Source: Sphingomonas sp. 35-24ZXX
Lineage (GTDB): Bacteria > Pseudomonadota > Alphaproteobacteria > Sphingomonadales > Sphingomonadaceae
Reading direction: 5' to 3'
Length of the DNA stretch: 64,000 nucleotides
NCBI RefSeq assembly: GCF_000786215.1
Contig: NZ_JROG01000001.1
Coordinates: 542,023 to 606,022 of the forward strand
Of the stretch, positions 1 to 8,760 are shown piece by piece; position 1 is the stretch's first letter; each line of letters starts with the position of its first letter. Under the pieces are notes generated by a model, which was given only the letters and a program-made list of their open reading frames with translations, had not been told where the DNA came from and searched no databases. Position numbers and translations under genes: made by a program.

Positions 1-932
1 CCTGCAATCAGGATCTCGGTCGCCGTGCGGGCGAGTTCCGCCATCGGCTGATGGATCGTGGTGAGCGGCGGCCAGACGGTGCGCGCGAGCGTGGTATCAT
101 CGAAGCCAGCGACCGAGAGCTCGGCAGGCACATCCATGCCGCGATCATGCGCGACGGCGAGTACGCCCGCTGCCATGTCGTCGTTCGAGGCGAAGATCGC
201 GCTGGGGCGCTGCGGCAGATCGAGCAGCATCCGCCCGCCGCGCACGCCCGAATCGAAGTCGAATTCGCCGTCGCACACCAGCACCGGATCGAATGGCAGC
301 CCGGCGCGGTCGAGCGCGCGGCGATAGCCGAACAAGCGGTCGTCCGATGCCATGTGATTGGGATGGCCCTTGATGAAGCCGATGCGGCGATGCCCGGCGT
401 TGATCAGGTGCGTCGTCATGTCATCGGCGGCCAGCGCATCGTCCATGAACACCGAACTCGTCAGCGCATGATTGGTGCCGGGCGAAATCCGCACAAACGG
501 CACGTCGAGCGCTTCCAGCGCGCGCAGCACCGGGTCGCAATCGGTGACGGGGGAGGAAAGGATGATGCCATCGACATGCGTTTCGGTGACAAGGCCGCGC
601 ACCTGTTCGCCCACCTGTGGGTCGGCGACGTCGACCGGCTGCGCGAGCAGGCGGATGTTGTTGGAGCGGCAGAAGTCCCAGCAGCCGGTCTGGATCTGGA
701 ACATGTAATAGGGGCTGTGATTGTCGTAGATCAGCGCGACCTGGTTCGACTTGCCGCCCGACAGGATGCGTGCGGCGATGCTCGGGCGGAAATCGAGCGC
801 GCGCATCGCCTCTTCCACCCGGTCGCGCGTTTGCGCGCTGACATAGGGGTGGCCGTTCAGCACCCGGCTGACGGTCTTCACCGCCACACCGGCCTTGGCC
901 GCGACATCGCGGATGTTCGCGCGTTCACTCAT
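1..932 (-). CDS. LacI-family transcriptional regulator (3' end outside window)
   Basis: The minus-strand frame opens with ATG at 932 and stays open to the window edge, giving about 310 residues of a protein usually near 340. The N-terminus reads MSERANIRDVAAKAGV followed by VKTVSRVLNGH, the LacI helix-turn-helix and hinge helix. A periplasmic-binding-protein-like sensor domain follows, with segments such as FASNDDMAAG and SVAGFDD that are standard in the family. Its start overlaps the stop of the upstream GH31 gene in an ATGA arrangement, so the two are probably cotranscribed and translationally coupled. By analogy with other sugar loci it should repress the glycosidase and the divergent TonB receptor when the inducer sugar is absent. 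The inducer is inferred, not seen. Confidence 0.9.
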   Translation of the reverse strand, partial: MSERANIRDVAAKAGVAVKTVSRVLNGHPYVSAQTRDRVEEAMRALDFRPSIAARILSGGKSNQVALIYDNHSPYYMFQIQTGCWDFCRSNNIRLLAQPVDVADPQVGEQVRGLVTETHVDGIILSSPVTDCDPVLRALEALDVPFVRISPGTNHALTSSVFMDDALAADDMTTHLINAGHRRIGFIKGHPNHMASDDRLFGYRRALDRAGLPFDPVLVCDGEFDFDSGVRGGRMLLDLPQRPSAIFASNDDMAAGVLAVAHDRGMDVPAELSVAGFDDTTLARTVWPPLTTIHQPMAELARTATEILIA

Positions 933-3031
933 CGCTCCAGCACCTCGCCAAGCCCTGCGAACAGCGCGGCAAAGGCACTGTCGGGGCGATAGAACACTGG
1001 TGGCTGTCCGATGGGAGCGGCGATGCGGTGCAGGCCCGGCGCGTAATCCACGCCGCTCCACACGTGCCGCCACACGCCCGCGCCGGGGAGCACGACAGAC
1101 CTAGCCGTAGCGCCCTGCTCGATCACCGGGGCCACCAGCAGGTCGGCACCGTAGAGAAACTGGTCCTGCACCGTAAAGAGGGCAGCGTCGTGCGGGTAAT
1201 GCAGGAACAGCGGGCGCTGGGCGGGCAGGCCTGCCTCACTCGCCTGATGGCACAGATGCCGCACGTAAGGCGCAAGATGCGCGTGCACCCGGCTCCAGCG
1301 TGCAAAGCAGGCGAGCAGTTCGTCGTTGCTGTCGTACTGCAGATTGTCGTCGGGGCGGTTGCCTTCGTGGCTGCGCATCACCGGCGCGAATGCGGCCAGC
1401 TCGCACCAGCGCTGCATCAGCTCGTCGCTGCGGATGTTGCCGTGCAAGGAGGTATAGCCGCCGCAATCCGAATGGCTGTAGGCGTTGCCGACGAGACCTG
1501 CCGACAGCGCGCCGGTGATCACCGTGCCGATGCCGTCATGCCGGGTGAAATCGACCGACTGGTCGCCCGCCCACAGCAACGGGCAATGGGCCTGAACGCC
1601 GGAGAAGCCTGCGCGCATGAAGAATACCGCATCGCCCGTGCGGCCACGGCTGGCGACGGCGCGGGCGTTGACCTCCGCCCACAGCACCGGCCAAAGATTG
1701 TGCGCCTCCAACGGGTCGGAGCCATCGGCCAGACGCAGATCGGTGGGCAGATATTCGCCGAAGTCCGCCATCCAGCCATCGATGCCGATATCGAGCATCT
1801 CGCGGCCCAGGATACGCTCGGCAAACCATGCGCGGGTTTCCTCGCGGGTGAAATCGACCACGCCGCAGTCGAATTCGCCGAAGTCGACCAGGTGGACCTC
1901 GTCGCTGTCTTGCGCGAGGCAGAAATGACCGCCGGCGCGGCCTTCCTCGTACAATTCGCCATCGACCGCGATATAGGGGTTGGCATAGGCCATGAAGCGG
2001 ATGCCGCGTTCATGCAGTGCTGCAATCCGGTCCTTCAGCGCAGGATAGCGCGCCGCGCTGCGGTCGCCGGCATGCCAGTCCCAGAACAGGCGGCGACCAA
2101 AGGTCGTCTCGCGGATACCGGCCCAGTCTTCGCACCATATGGCCGCCACCGCGGTGCCGGCCTCGATGAAGCGTTCGAGCCGGTCAAAGCTCGATGCCCC
2201 TGACTTGAGCCCGACAATCGCGCCGCCGATCGCCCAGTCGGGCAGTTCGGGCTGGCGGCCGAAGTGCTTCGAGAGCTGCGAGACCAGCCCCAGCGGGCCA
2301 TCATCGGCGAACAGTTCGAACGCGGCAGTGCTGCTCCAAACCTCCACCCGGTGCGCCGCAGGATCGGTGAAATCGAGCACGCTGTAACAGCTGGCAGCGA
2401 GGTGCACGGCGAGCCAGCGCGAGGTCAGGAACGTCGGCTGGGGATAATTGGTGTTCCAGTAATCACCGCCCGCCATCCCGTCGGCGTCCATGATGCGGGT
2501 GAGTTCGGTCGACTTGTCACGCCCGACGCCAGGCTCGCTGGTCCAGATCGGGAAGGCGCGGCCATTGAGCGCGAGATAGCTCATCTGCTCGCCGCCGCCC
2601 CAGACGCACTCTTCCGCTTCGGCGTGAAAGCTCACGGTGATCCGGTCGTAGCCCGGCAGCAGGCTGGTCATGATCAGGCGATTGCCCCGGATCGCGATCC
2701 GCAGGGCAGGGGCGCCTTCGTGCAGCAGCTCCGCGCCGCTGTCGATCAGGCGCCACTCGGTGGGCGACAAGACATCGGCGGGCGCATCCGAGATGCGGAA
2801 ATTGCCGCGAATCATCAGGATATCGGGGTTGCCGCGTGCCATGACCACCGCAGGACAGGAAAGTCGATGGCGCAGCACCAGATGATCCCCGAAGCGGAGA
2901 TCGAACCCGTCAATTTCGGCATCGAGCCGCAGTTTCAAGCTATTATCCTCACCCCGCAACCGGGACTGTGGCAGTTTGGCCGCAGCCTCCGCCCGTTTTT
3001 CTGACACCGCTTGACATATCGGGACAGTCAT
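929..3031 (-). CDS. GH31 sulfoquinovosidase (YihQ-like, KERWY-type binding motif)
   Basis: This is a glycoside hydrolase family 31 enzyme aligned by eye, from memory, to E. coli YihQ. The catalytic nucleophile is D423 (in GWMADFGEYLP) and the acid/base is D490 (in LWAGDQSVDF). Positions known to hold the sulfonate and sugar in sulfoquinovosidases are all present: K276, E301, R314, W317 and Y526, matching the KERWY variant rather than the QQRWY variant of E. coli. H555 is also conserved. It would release sulfoquinovose from its glycosides (plant sulfolipid headgroups). There is no signal peptide, so it is probably cytoplasmic. The listed ATG gives 700 aa. A TTG at 2936-2938 preceded by GAGG would give 669 aa, closer to YihQ (about 678), and would free the divergent promoter region. 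Its stop overlaps the LacI start. The family is certain; the substrate is likely. Confidence 0.82.
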   Translation of the reverse strand: MTVPICQAVSEKRAEAAAKLPQSRLRGEDNSLKLRLDAEIDGFDLRFGDHLVLRHRLSCPAVVMARGNPDILMIRGNFRISDAPADVLSPTEWRLIDSGAELLHEGAPALRIAIRGNRLIMTSLLPGYDRITVSFHAEAEECVWGGGEQMSYLALNGRAFPIWTSEPGVGRDKSTELTRIMDADGMAGGDYWNTNYPQPTFLTSRWLAVHLAASCYSVLDFTDPAAHRVEVWSSTAAFELFADDGPLGLVSQLSKHFGRQPELPDWAIGGAIVGLKSGASSFDRLERFIEAGTAVAAIWCEDWAGIRETTFGRRLFWDWHAGDRSAARYPALKDRIAALHERGIRFMAYANPYIAVDGELYEEGRAGGHFCLAQDSDEVHLVDFGEFDCGVVDFTREETRAWFAERILGREMLDIGIDGWMADFGEYLPTDLRLADGSDPLEAHNLWPVLWAEVNARAVASRGRTGDAVFFMRAGFSGVQAHCPLLWAGDQSVDFTRHDGIGTVITGALSAGLVGNAYSHSDCGGYTSLHGNIRSDELMQRWCELAAFAPVMRSHEGNRPDDNLQYDSNDELLACFARWSRVHAHLAPYVRHLCHQASEAGLPAQRPLFLHYPHDAALFTVQDQFLYGADLLVAPVIEQGATARSVVLPGAGVWRHVWSGVDYAPGLHRIAAPIGQPPVFYRPDSAFAALFAGLGEVLER

Positions 3032-3044
3032 AGCAGATCAAGCG
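3008..3044. promoter_or_regulatory. Divergent promoter/operator candidate between GH31 and TonB receptor
   Basis: A 7-bp inverted repeat, CGCTTGA (3008-3014) and TCAAGCG (3038-3044), brackets a TTGACA hexamer at 3011-3016 in the gap between the divergent glycosidase and receptor genes. It is a plausible site for the LacI-type regulator at 1-932, although LacI operators are usually more compact. The inverted repeat is seen; its role is inferred. Confidence 0.35.
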
Positions 3045-3114
3045 TCAATCGCGGCGACCATACCAAGGGGCGACAAGCCCCCGCTACGACCGCATTCTCG
3101 CAGGGAGAGGTACC

Positions 3115-5454
3115 ATGAAGCTCACCAAATATCCGTCCGTTCGCGCTCTGGCGCTGTCCGCCACCGCCCTCTCGCTGGGCTTCGCGATGCCTGCCCATGC
3201 GCAGGAAGCCGCTGAAGACACCACCGGCGGCATCACCGAAATCGTCGTCACCGCACAGAAGGTCGCCGAGAACGTTCAGGACGTTCCGATCTCGATCACC
3301 GCGATCACCGCGGACCGGCTTGAAACCACCGGCGTGACCAGCCTGGAAGGGCTGACCCAGCTGGTTCCGTCGGTCTCGTTCCGCAAGGGCACGACCAGCG
3401 CCAACAGCGCCATCGTGATGCGCGGCGTCGGCACGATTACCTTCTCGATCGCCGCAGAACCCAGCGTCTCGACCGTGGTCGATGGCGTCGTGCTCAGCCG
3501 TTCGGGCCAGGCGTTCATGGATCTGGTCGATGCCGAGCGGCTTGAAGTGCTGCGCGGACCCCAGGGCACATTGTTCGGCAAGAACGCATCGGCCGGTCTC
3601 GTCAACATCATCTCCAAGGGTGGTACCGACACGCTCGAGGCCGAAGCCCGCGCCGAGTTCTTCGAGGGCGAAGAATACCGCCTGCGCGCTTCGCTTTCCG
3701 GTCCGCTGGCCGAGGGCCTGACCGGCCGCGTCACCGGCTTCTACGGCACGTTCGATGGCAACATCACCAACATCAACGGCGGCCGTCGCAACACGATCAA
3801 CGGCTACGAGCATTATGGTGCGCGTGCGATCCTCGACTATGACAGCGGCGGTTCGCGCTTCCGCTTCATCGCCGACTATTTCGAGGCGGACGATGATTGC
3901 TGCGCCGATGTCACCGGCGTCAGCCGCGGCGCGGTGCTCGATCGCGAGCTCGGCCTGCCCGGCGGCGTGGCGCGCGGTGTCAACCAGCGCTTCGTCAACC
4001 ACAACCTCGTTACCCAGACGCGCGACAAGCAGTGGAGCCTGACCGCTTCGGGCGATTTCGACGTGCTGACCGACCATGTGCTGAGCGTGGTTGCCGGTTA
4101 TCGCAACTGGGAAAACATCGAGATTCGCGAAGGCGACTTCCTGCCGCGCGCGATCGTCGGCACCGGCGAGCTGCACGACAATGGCGCTGTCCGCACCGAG
4201 CAGCTTTCGCTCGAAGTGCGTCTGGCCTCCGACCAGTCCAAGCCGTTCTTCTACCAGATCGGCGGTTTCCTGTGGGGCAGCGACAACGAGCAGGACTTCA
4301 CGCGTCGCAACATCACCTGCAACACGTCCACCCTGCCGATCGATCCGATCACCGGTGGCCGTCCGTGCAACGTGAATGACCGCACCAACACGCTGTTCCC
4401 GACCGCGACCTCGTTCAGCCAGGTGGAATCGCGCAACTATGCGATCTTCGGCCAGGCCACCTACCGCCTGACCGAGCAGCTCGCGCTGATCGGCGGCCTG
4501 CGCTACACCTGGGATGAACTCGACTTCGTCCACACCCGCGCGCCGGGCGTGAACGCGACGACGGGTCTTCCGGCCACCGGCCCCGGCGTTTCGGGCGCCC
4601 CTGCGGGCGGCACGATCGCCTCGGGCGGCAATGGCACCAACGTGTCGGCAGGCTCCAGCAGCAACGGCAACCTTTCGGGCCGCGCCGCGCTGCAGTTCAA
4701 GCCATCCGAAGACGTGATGCTCTACGGCAGCTACACCCGCGGCTACAAGGGCCCGGCATTCAACGTGTTCTTCAACCACACCGCGCCGACCAACGCGATC
4801 CCGATCGACGAGGAAACCTCCGACGCGTTCGAAATCGGCATCAAGTCGCAGTTCCTCGACAACCGCCTGCAGCTCAACGCGTCCGCCTTCACCGTCACCT
4901 ATGACGGCTTCCAGGCGAACAACTTCGTGCTCTTGAACGGCGCGGTCGTTTCGAACCTGACCAACGCCGGATCGGTGAAGAGCGAAGGCTTTGAAATCGA
5001 TCTGCTCGCGGTGCCGGTCGATGGCTGGACGCTGCGTGCGAGCGGCGCTTATGCGGACGCCACGGTGAAGCGCTTCAACCCCAACCCCGCCACCAACGCG
5101 CCGGATGCCCGCAACGGCACCCAGCTGCCGCTGGCGCCGAAGTTCACCTGGACCATCGGCACCAGCTACGAGCGTGACCTGGGCCCGGTGAAGGTCTATT
5201 TCGACACCGACTTCCGCCACGTCAGCCGTCAGTTCTCCGACCTTGGCGAAACCGGCCCGATCGCCGCCTATGGCATCTGGAACGGCTCGATCGGTTTCTC
5301 GGATCCGGAAGACAACTACCGCATCAGCTTCCTGGCGCGCAACATCACCGACAAGGCCTATGCGCTGCTCAACGTGAGCGCCGGCCAGCGCCTGCAGATC
5401 CCGCGCGATGCGGACCGCTATTTCGGCGTCAGCCTGCGCGCACGCCTGCGCTGA
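3115..5454 (+). CDS. TonB-dependent outer-membrane receptor
   Basis: The 779-aa protein starts at an ATG preceded by GGGAGAG. The leader MKLTKYPSVRALALSATALS ends with an AHA-QE cleavage site. A TonB box, EIVVTAQK, follows, then the plug domain (including VDGVVLSR and LRGPQGTLFGKNASAG) and a 22-strand-type barrel ending in an aromatic/Arg-rich C-terminus. It would take up a large or scarce substrate across the outer membrane using TonB energy. It is divergent from the sulfoquinovosidase and LacI genes, so a sulfoquinovosyl glycoside is a reasonable substrate guess. The family resembles the many sphingomonad receptors of uncertain substrate. An intrinsic terminator follows. Confidence 0.95.
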   Translation: MKLTKYPSVRALALSATALSLGFAMPAHAQEAAEDTTGGITEIVVTAQKVAENVQDVPISITAITADRLETTGVTSLEGLTQLVPSVSFRKGTTSANSAIVMRGVGTITFSIAAEPSVSTVVDGVVLSRSGQAFMDLVDAERLEVLRGPQGTLFGKNASAGLVNIISKGGTDTLEAEARAEFFEGEEYRLRASLSGPLAEGLTGRVTGFYGTFDGNITNINGGRRNTINGYEHYGARAILDYDSGGSRFRFIADYFEADDDCCADVTGVSRGAVLDRELGLPGGVARGVNQRFVNHNLVTQTRDKQWSLTASGDFDVLTDHVLSVVAGYRNWENIEIREGDFLPRAIVGTGELHDNGAVRTEQLSLEVRLASDQSKPFFYQIGGFLWGSDNEQDFTRRNITCNTSTLPIDPITGGRPCNVNDRTNTLFPTATSFSQVESRNYAIFGQATYRLTEQLALIGGLRYTWDELDFVHTRAPGVNATTGLPATGPGVSGAPAGGTIASGGNGTNVSAGSSSNGNLSGRAALQFKPSEDVMLYGSYTRGYKGPAFNVFFNHTAPTNAIPIDEETSDAFEIGIKSQFLDNRLQLNASAFTVTYDGFQANNFVLLNGAVVSNLTNAGSVKSEGFEIDLLAVPVDGWTLRASGAYADATVKRFNPNPATNAPDARNGTQLPLAPKFTWTIGTSYERDLGPVKVYFDTDFRHVSRQFSDLGETGPIAAYGIWNGSIGFSDPEDNYRISFLARNITDKAYALLNVSAGQRLQIPRDADRYFGVSLRARLR

Positions 5455-5503
5455 GGCGGACCCAGGAATACCATAAGCCCTTCGGGTCGCAGGGCAGAAA
5501 ACG

Positions 5504-5535
5504 GGGCTCCGGGCATCAAGTCCGGGGCCCTTTTT
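5504..5535 (+). terminator. Rho-independent terminator of the TonB receptor gene
   Basis: A 9-bp stem, GGGCTCCGG (5504-5512) with CCGGGGCCC (5522-5530), one G-U pair and a 9-nt loop, is followed directly by TTTTT. It lies 50 bp after the receptor stop. Confidence 0.85.
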
Positions 5536-5539
5536 CCTG

Positions 5540-6044
5540 TCTTGTATCCTCCCTGGAACGGGGATGGGGACCACGCAGTGGTGGAGGGGTGCCCTCTTCG
5601 GCGGGAGGGCGACACCCCTTCGCCTGGCTACGCCTGCCACCGCCGCTTGCAGGGGACGATTTGGAATGCGCGCGCCCCCACACACCCTCTCAGCCTAAGA
5701 CTGTCGAAGGCCTCGCGCGAACGCCAGCCCCAAAGCGCCGCCGCGCTCCGGAGACAGCCGGAACCCAGGGGTCAACTGCCGCAGCGGCAATTGGCGTACC
5801 CGATCTTCGTGTCTTCGCGGCTTCGCGTGAGAATGTCTGGTTCACGCGAAGCCGCGAAGACGCGATGAACTTAGGCACATACCTGCGACCTCAAAGGTTG
5901 CGCCTTCGCCGAGCTCAGGTCGCGGAGGAGGGGCAGCTTTGGGTTCTTTCTGGAAAAAACTTGCCGTTCTGGAAGCGACCCCAAAACGGACATTTCAATG
6001 ACGTCTGTATTGTTCGGACTTTCAATCGAATGTAGCATAGCTGA
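5540..6044. other. Intergenic stretch with repeats, no convincing gene
   Basis: About 500 bp without a supportable gene. Overlapping short frames here show no recognisable protein. It holds the 20-bp palindrome at 5811-5861 and, from about 5928 to 6000, a sequence sharing the tail elements (CGACCCCAAAACGGACATT-like) of the dispersed cassette-bounding repeat seen elsewhere in this window. Confidence 0.6.
5811..5861. repeat. 20-bp perfect palindromic intergenic repeat
   Basis: The arms GTCTTCGCGGCTTCGCGTGA (5811-5830) and its exact reverse complement (5842-5861) are separated by 11 nt. There is no downstream T-run, so a terminator is less likely than a REP-like dispersed element. Similar palindromes are common between sphingomonad genes. 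Confidence 0.75.
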
Positions 6045-6623
6045 GTGAGAAGCCTGCCTTACCTCGTCGCTATCGTCTTCCTAGCTGGATGCAGGCCAGA
6101 CAGTCGCGGAGTGGAGCCCGAGTCAAAGATGGGTGTTTCGGACGAGGAAGTCCCTGTATTTGACATAAGGCCATACGGCGATATCCCGTATATGGCTTAC
6201 ATTAACCCGATAGATCAGCAGATAGCTTTGTCACGTAGCGCGGCTGATGGTGGAGATGTGCCTTGCATGCGAGAAAAGATGGTCGATGGTGAGACCGTAA
6301 ACACAATGCTGCCCACCGATCAGTGCGTCTTCATGGAACCCGCAAAGGTCTGGCATGGTCGTTGGTTGAACCAATACGAACATTCGGTGTTCTGCCCAAA
6401 CGAAGTGGATCAAAAAGAATGTAACGAAGCGAAGGGCGATATATGGCTTACACCTCGTCTATTCGACGAGTCCAACGGCAAGAGCTATCACATATCGTTT
6501 ATTGGTAGAAAGACACGTTATTCCGGAGAACCCGGAGGGTATGGTCATTTGGGCAGCTACGCATCAGAAATCATCGTGGACCGCGTGATTTCAATCGAAG
6601 TAGCCTCAAGTCCTGTAGAATGA
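6045..6623 (+). CDS. Putative lipoprotein of unknown function
   Basis: The 192-aa ORF starts at GTG. The leader MRSLPYLVAIVFLAGC has a clear LAGC lipobox, so the mature protein would be a lipid-anchored periplasmic or outer-membrane protein. No domain is recognised; the C-terminal half contains ISFIGRKTRYSGEPGGYG. Base composition is visibly lower in GC than its neighbours, and it sits between copies or fragments of the dispersed repeat (about 5928-6000 and 6654-6705). It therefore looks like an acquired single-gene cassette. No ribosome site is convincing, so the exact start is uncertain. Confidence 0.65.
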   Translation: MRSLPYLVAIVFLAGCRPDSRGVEPESKMGVSDEEVPVFDIRPYGDIPYMAYINPIDQQIALSRSAADGGDVPCMREKMVDGETVNTMLPTDQCVFMEPAKVWHGRWLNQYEHSVFCPNEVDQKECNEAKGDIWLTPRLFDESNGKSYHISFIGRKTRYSGEPGGYGHLGSYASEIIVDRVISIEVASSPVE

Positions 6624-6653
6624 AATTATGGGAGCGATTTGCTAGACGGAGAT

Positions 6654-6705
6654 GGCAGCTAACCACCCAAGTCCTGCCATTCAAGCCTCCAAAGCGGACC
6701 GCCAG
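6654..6705. repeat. Partial copy of the cassette-bounding dispersed repeat
   Basis: The segment begins GGCAGCTAACCACCCA 30 nt after the lipoprotein stop and continues with CCTGCCATTCAAG, both matching blocks of the longer copies near 51.6 and 63.2 kb. Confidence 0.5.
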
Positions 6706-6716
6706 GACCCGTCGTC

Positions 6717-6737
6717 ACCCTGAACTTGCTTCAGGGT
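6717..6737. repeat. Short sphingomonad-type intergenic hairpin
   Basis: ACCCTGAA (6717-6724) pairs exactly with TTCAGGGT (6730-6737) across a 5-nt loop. The surrounding GTCACCCTGAACTTGCTTCA form is a very common dispersed intergenic motif in this order. Confidence 0.6.
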
Positions 6738-6826
6738 CCATCCATCCCCCCGCGCCATCGGCTTATCCGGCGCGATAGATGCTCAAGCGCGTTCAGCATC
6801 ACGCGTTGGACGACAAGGTCTTGCCC

Positions 6827-8188
6827 TCACTCCTTCGCCAGATACGCATCCAGCGTTGCGTGGAAATGGCGGATTCGGCTTTCCTGATAGCGGGCGAGCG
6901 TGACGCCCGGTTTGCGCGAGGCCTTGAGGCCTTTCTGGATGCGCATCAGATTGTCGGTGTCCTGGTCCGCCACCATCGCAGCGGACCCCAGTTCGGGCGC
7001 GTCAGCCCAGTTCTGGTGCGGCTCCAGCATCTTCATCGGCGCGGCGGGTGGGTGCGATCCATCCGGGCCCTTCGCGAAAAGATACATGATTTCCATGATA
7101 TGGCTGTCGGGATCGTTGCCATTGGGGCGGAAGCGATAGACGATGGGCAGCGATTGTCCGCCCCAGGGCACCATGTTGGGGAACAGCAGATATTCGATGA
7201 GATCGAGCGATTCCGCGTCGGACAGATCGCTCATGTCCTTGTTGACCGCCTTGCCGATCTTTTCGCGCGCACGCTGCGCCAGCTTTGCCCGCGCGGTCTC
7301 GCCTTCGCCCATCTCGATCGGCTTGCCCGCAAAGAATGGCACGTCGCGGCGCATGTCCTCGATCACCTTGTCATCGCTGATGCCGACGACCGACGGGCTG
7401 GGCAGGCCCTGGACGCTGATCATGCGGCTGACGTGGCGGACGCCAGGCCAGACATCGTACTGGGTGTTGCTGTCGCCGTAATAGTTGACCACCTGCGGGT
7501 GAGCGACGGGGACGTGATAGGCCTCGATGAACGCCTCCATGCCCAGCTTCCAGTTGCACGGCATCACCTTGGCGACATGCACCGCCTTGTAGCGGTCCTC
7601 CAGCGCGAAGCCTTCGAAATGGCTGGGCAGGATCTCGAGATATTCCTCGAACGGCTCGGCATCGGGGTCAAGGTTGATGAACACAAACCCGGCCCAGATG
7701 CCGACCTTGGCCTGCGGCAGGCAGAACTTGTCCTTGTCGACCTGCGGGAAATCCCATTGCCCCGGCAACACCTTGAGCTTGCCGTCGAGCGACCAGGTCC
7801 AGCCATGAAAGGGACAGCGGATCTGCTTGGCGTTGCCGCTGTCGGTGCGCAGCATCGTGCCCCGGTGCAGACAGGCGTTGATATAGGCCTTGATGTCCCC
7901 TTCGGCCGTGCGCACCAGCAGCACGGAATCATCGACAATGTCATAGACCAGCTGGTCGCCGGCCTCGGGAATATCCTCGACGCGGCAGGCCAGCTGCCAG
8001 CATTTGCGCCAGACTTTCTCCACCTCGCGCGCGTGCCATTCGGGCGAGAAATAGCGTTCCACGCTGACATCATCGAGCGACTGGCCCTCGGGCGGCGATT
8101 CCATCCGCAAGACATCGGGCGCGCGGTTGCTGTCGGTCTCGTAAACCTCTTGCACCGATGGCCTCGGCCGCCGCGCGATAATGTCCAT
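6827..8188 (-). CDS. Rieske non-heme iron oxygenase, alpha subunit
   Basis: The 453-aa protein has a Rieske [2Fe-2S] site, C106-x-H108 (NACLHRG) and C125-x2-H128 (CPFHGW). The mononuclear iron site is H225 and H230 (EAYHVPVAH) plus an Asp in the D408-D412 cluster, followed by the IQKGL helix typical of aromatic-ring-hydroxylating oxygenases. It would insert oxygen into a substrate using electrons from a separate reductase, which is not encoded in this window. It is divergent from a DUF3237 gene 59 bp away. Substrate is unknown. Some Rieske oxygenases desulfonate sulfonated aromatics, which is relevant because sulfite oxidation and sulfate export genes lie just downstream, but the link here is inference. 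Confidence 0.93.
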   Translation of the reverse strand: MDIIARRPRPSVQEVYETDSNRAPDVLRMESPPEGQSLDDVSVERYFSPEWHAREVEKVWRKCWQLACRVEDIPEAGDQLVYDIVDDSVLLVRTAEGDIKAYINACLHRGTMLRTDSGNAKQIRCPFHGWTWSLDGKLKVLPGQWDFPQVDKDKFCLPQAKVGIWAGFVFINLDPDAEPFEEYLEILPSHFEGFALEDRYKAVHVAKVMPCNWKLGMEAFIEAYHVPVAHPQVVNYYGDSNTQYDVWPGVRHVSRMISVQGLPSPSVVGISDDKVIEDMRRDVPFFAGKPIEMGEGETARAKLAQRAREKIGKAVNKDMSDLSDAESLDLIEYLLFPNMVPWGGQSLPIVYRFRPNGNDPDSHIMEIMYLFAKGPDGSHPPAAPMKMLEPHQNWADAPELGSAAMVADQDTDNLMRIQKGLKASRKPGVTLARYQESRIRHFHATLDAYLAKE

Positions 8189-8247
8189 AGTAGCTCCCCT
8201 GGCTTTCGATCTTTGCCAGACGATGGCCGGATGCTAGCGCTGCTTCA

Positions 8248-8721
8248 ATGAAAAACCTTGCCCACACCCATCTCATGACGCTCCGGCTTGATGTCGATTT
8301 CGGCCGGACTAAGCGGGTCGGTATCATCGCCTCTGGCCATCGGGGCATTGCCATGGTCACCGGCGGCACATTCGACGGAGCGCGATTGCACGGAACGGTG
8401 GATTCGGGCGCCGACTGGTTCGTCATCCAGCCCGATGGTTCGCTGCTGATCGATGTGCGGCTGACGCTGACCACCGCCGATGATGTGCCGATCTATCTGA
8501 ACTATCAGGGTTCGATGCGGGGCAGGGGGGACGCGATGGCGCGGTTTCACAAGGGGCAGCTGCTCGATCCGGCCGACTATAATCTGCTGATCAGCGCGCG
8601 CCTAGAATGTGGCGATGCGCGCTATTCCTGGCTCAACGCGCTGACCTTGACCGGCTCGGGAACGCAGACGCTCTCCGGGCCGGTCTATGAGATCTATCAG
8701 ATCGGTCAGACGCTGGACTGA
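8248..8721 (+). CDS. DUF3237 (UPF0311) family protein
   Basis: The 157-aa protein shows the DUF3237 pattern: a GIIASGHRGIAMVTGGTFDG core, then GTVDSGADWFVIQPDGSLLI and DVRLTLTTADDVPIYLNYQG. The length is usual for the family. Members are small beta-barrel-like cytosolic proteins without a firmly established activity, often beside aromatic or lactone catabolic genes. It is divergent from the Rieske gene and probably shares its promoter region (8189-8247). It converges on the MFS transporter gene. Confidence 0.85.
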   Translation: MKNLAHTHLMTLRLDVDFGRTKRVGIIASGHRGIAMVTGGTFDGARLHGTVDSGADWFVIQPDGSLLIDVRLTLTTADDVPIYLNYQGSMRGRGDAMARFHKGQLLDPADYNLLISARLECGDARYSWLNALTLTGSGTQTLSGPVYEIYQIGQTLD

Positions 8722-8760
8722 TCAGGTCCAGAGCCGGTTGCCACGATCGGCCTCTTGCGC

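Noticed and set aside
3028..5685. 885-codon minus-strand open frame opposite the TonB receptor
   Set aside because: It is a mirror of the receptor gene; the encoded sequence is low-complexity Ala/Arg/Glu without any domain, while the plus strand has signal, TonB box, plug and barrel.
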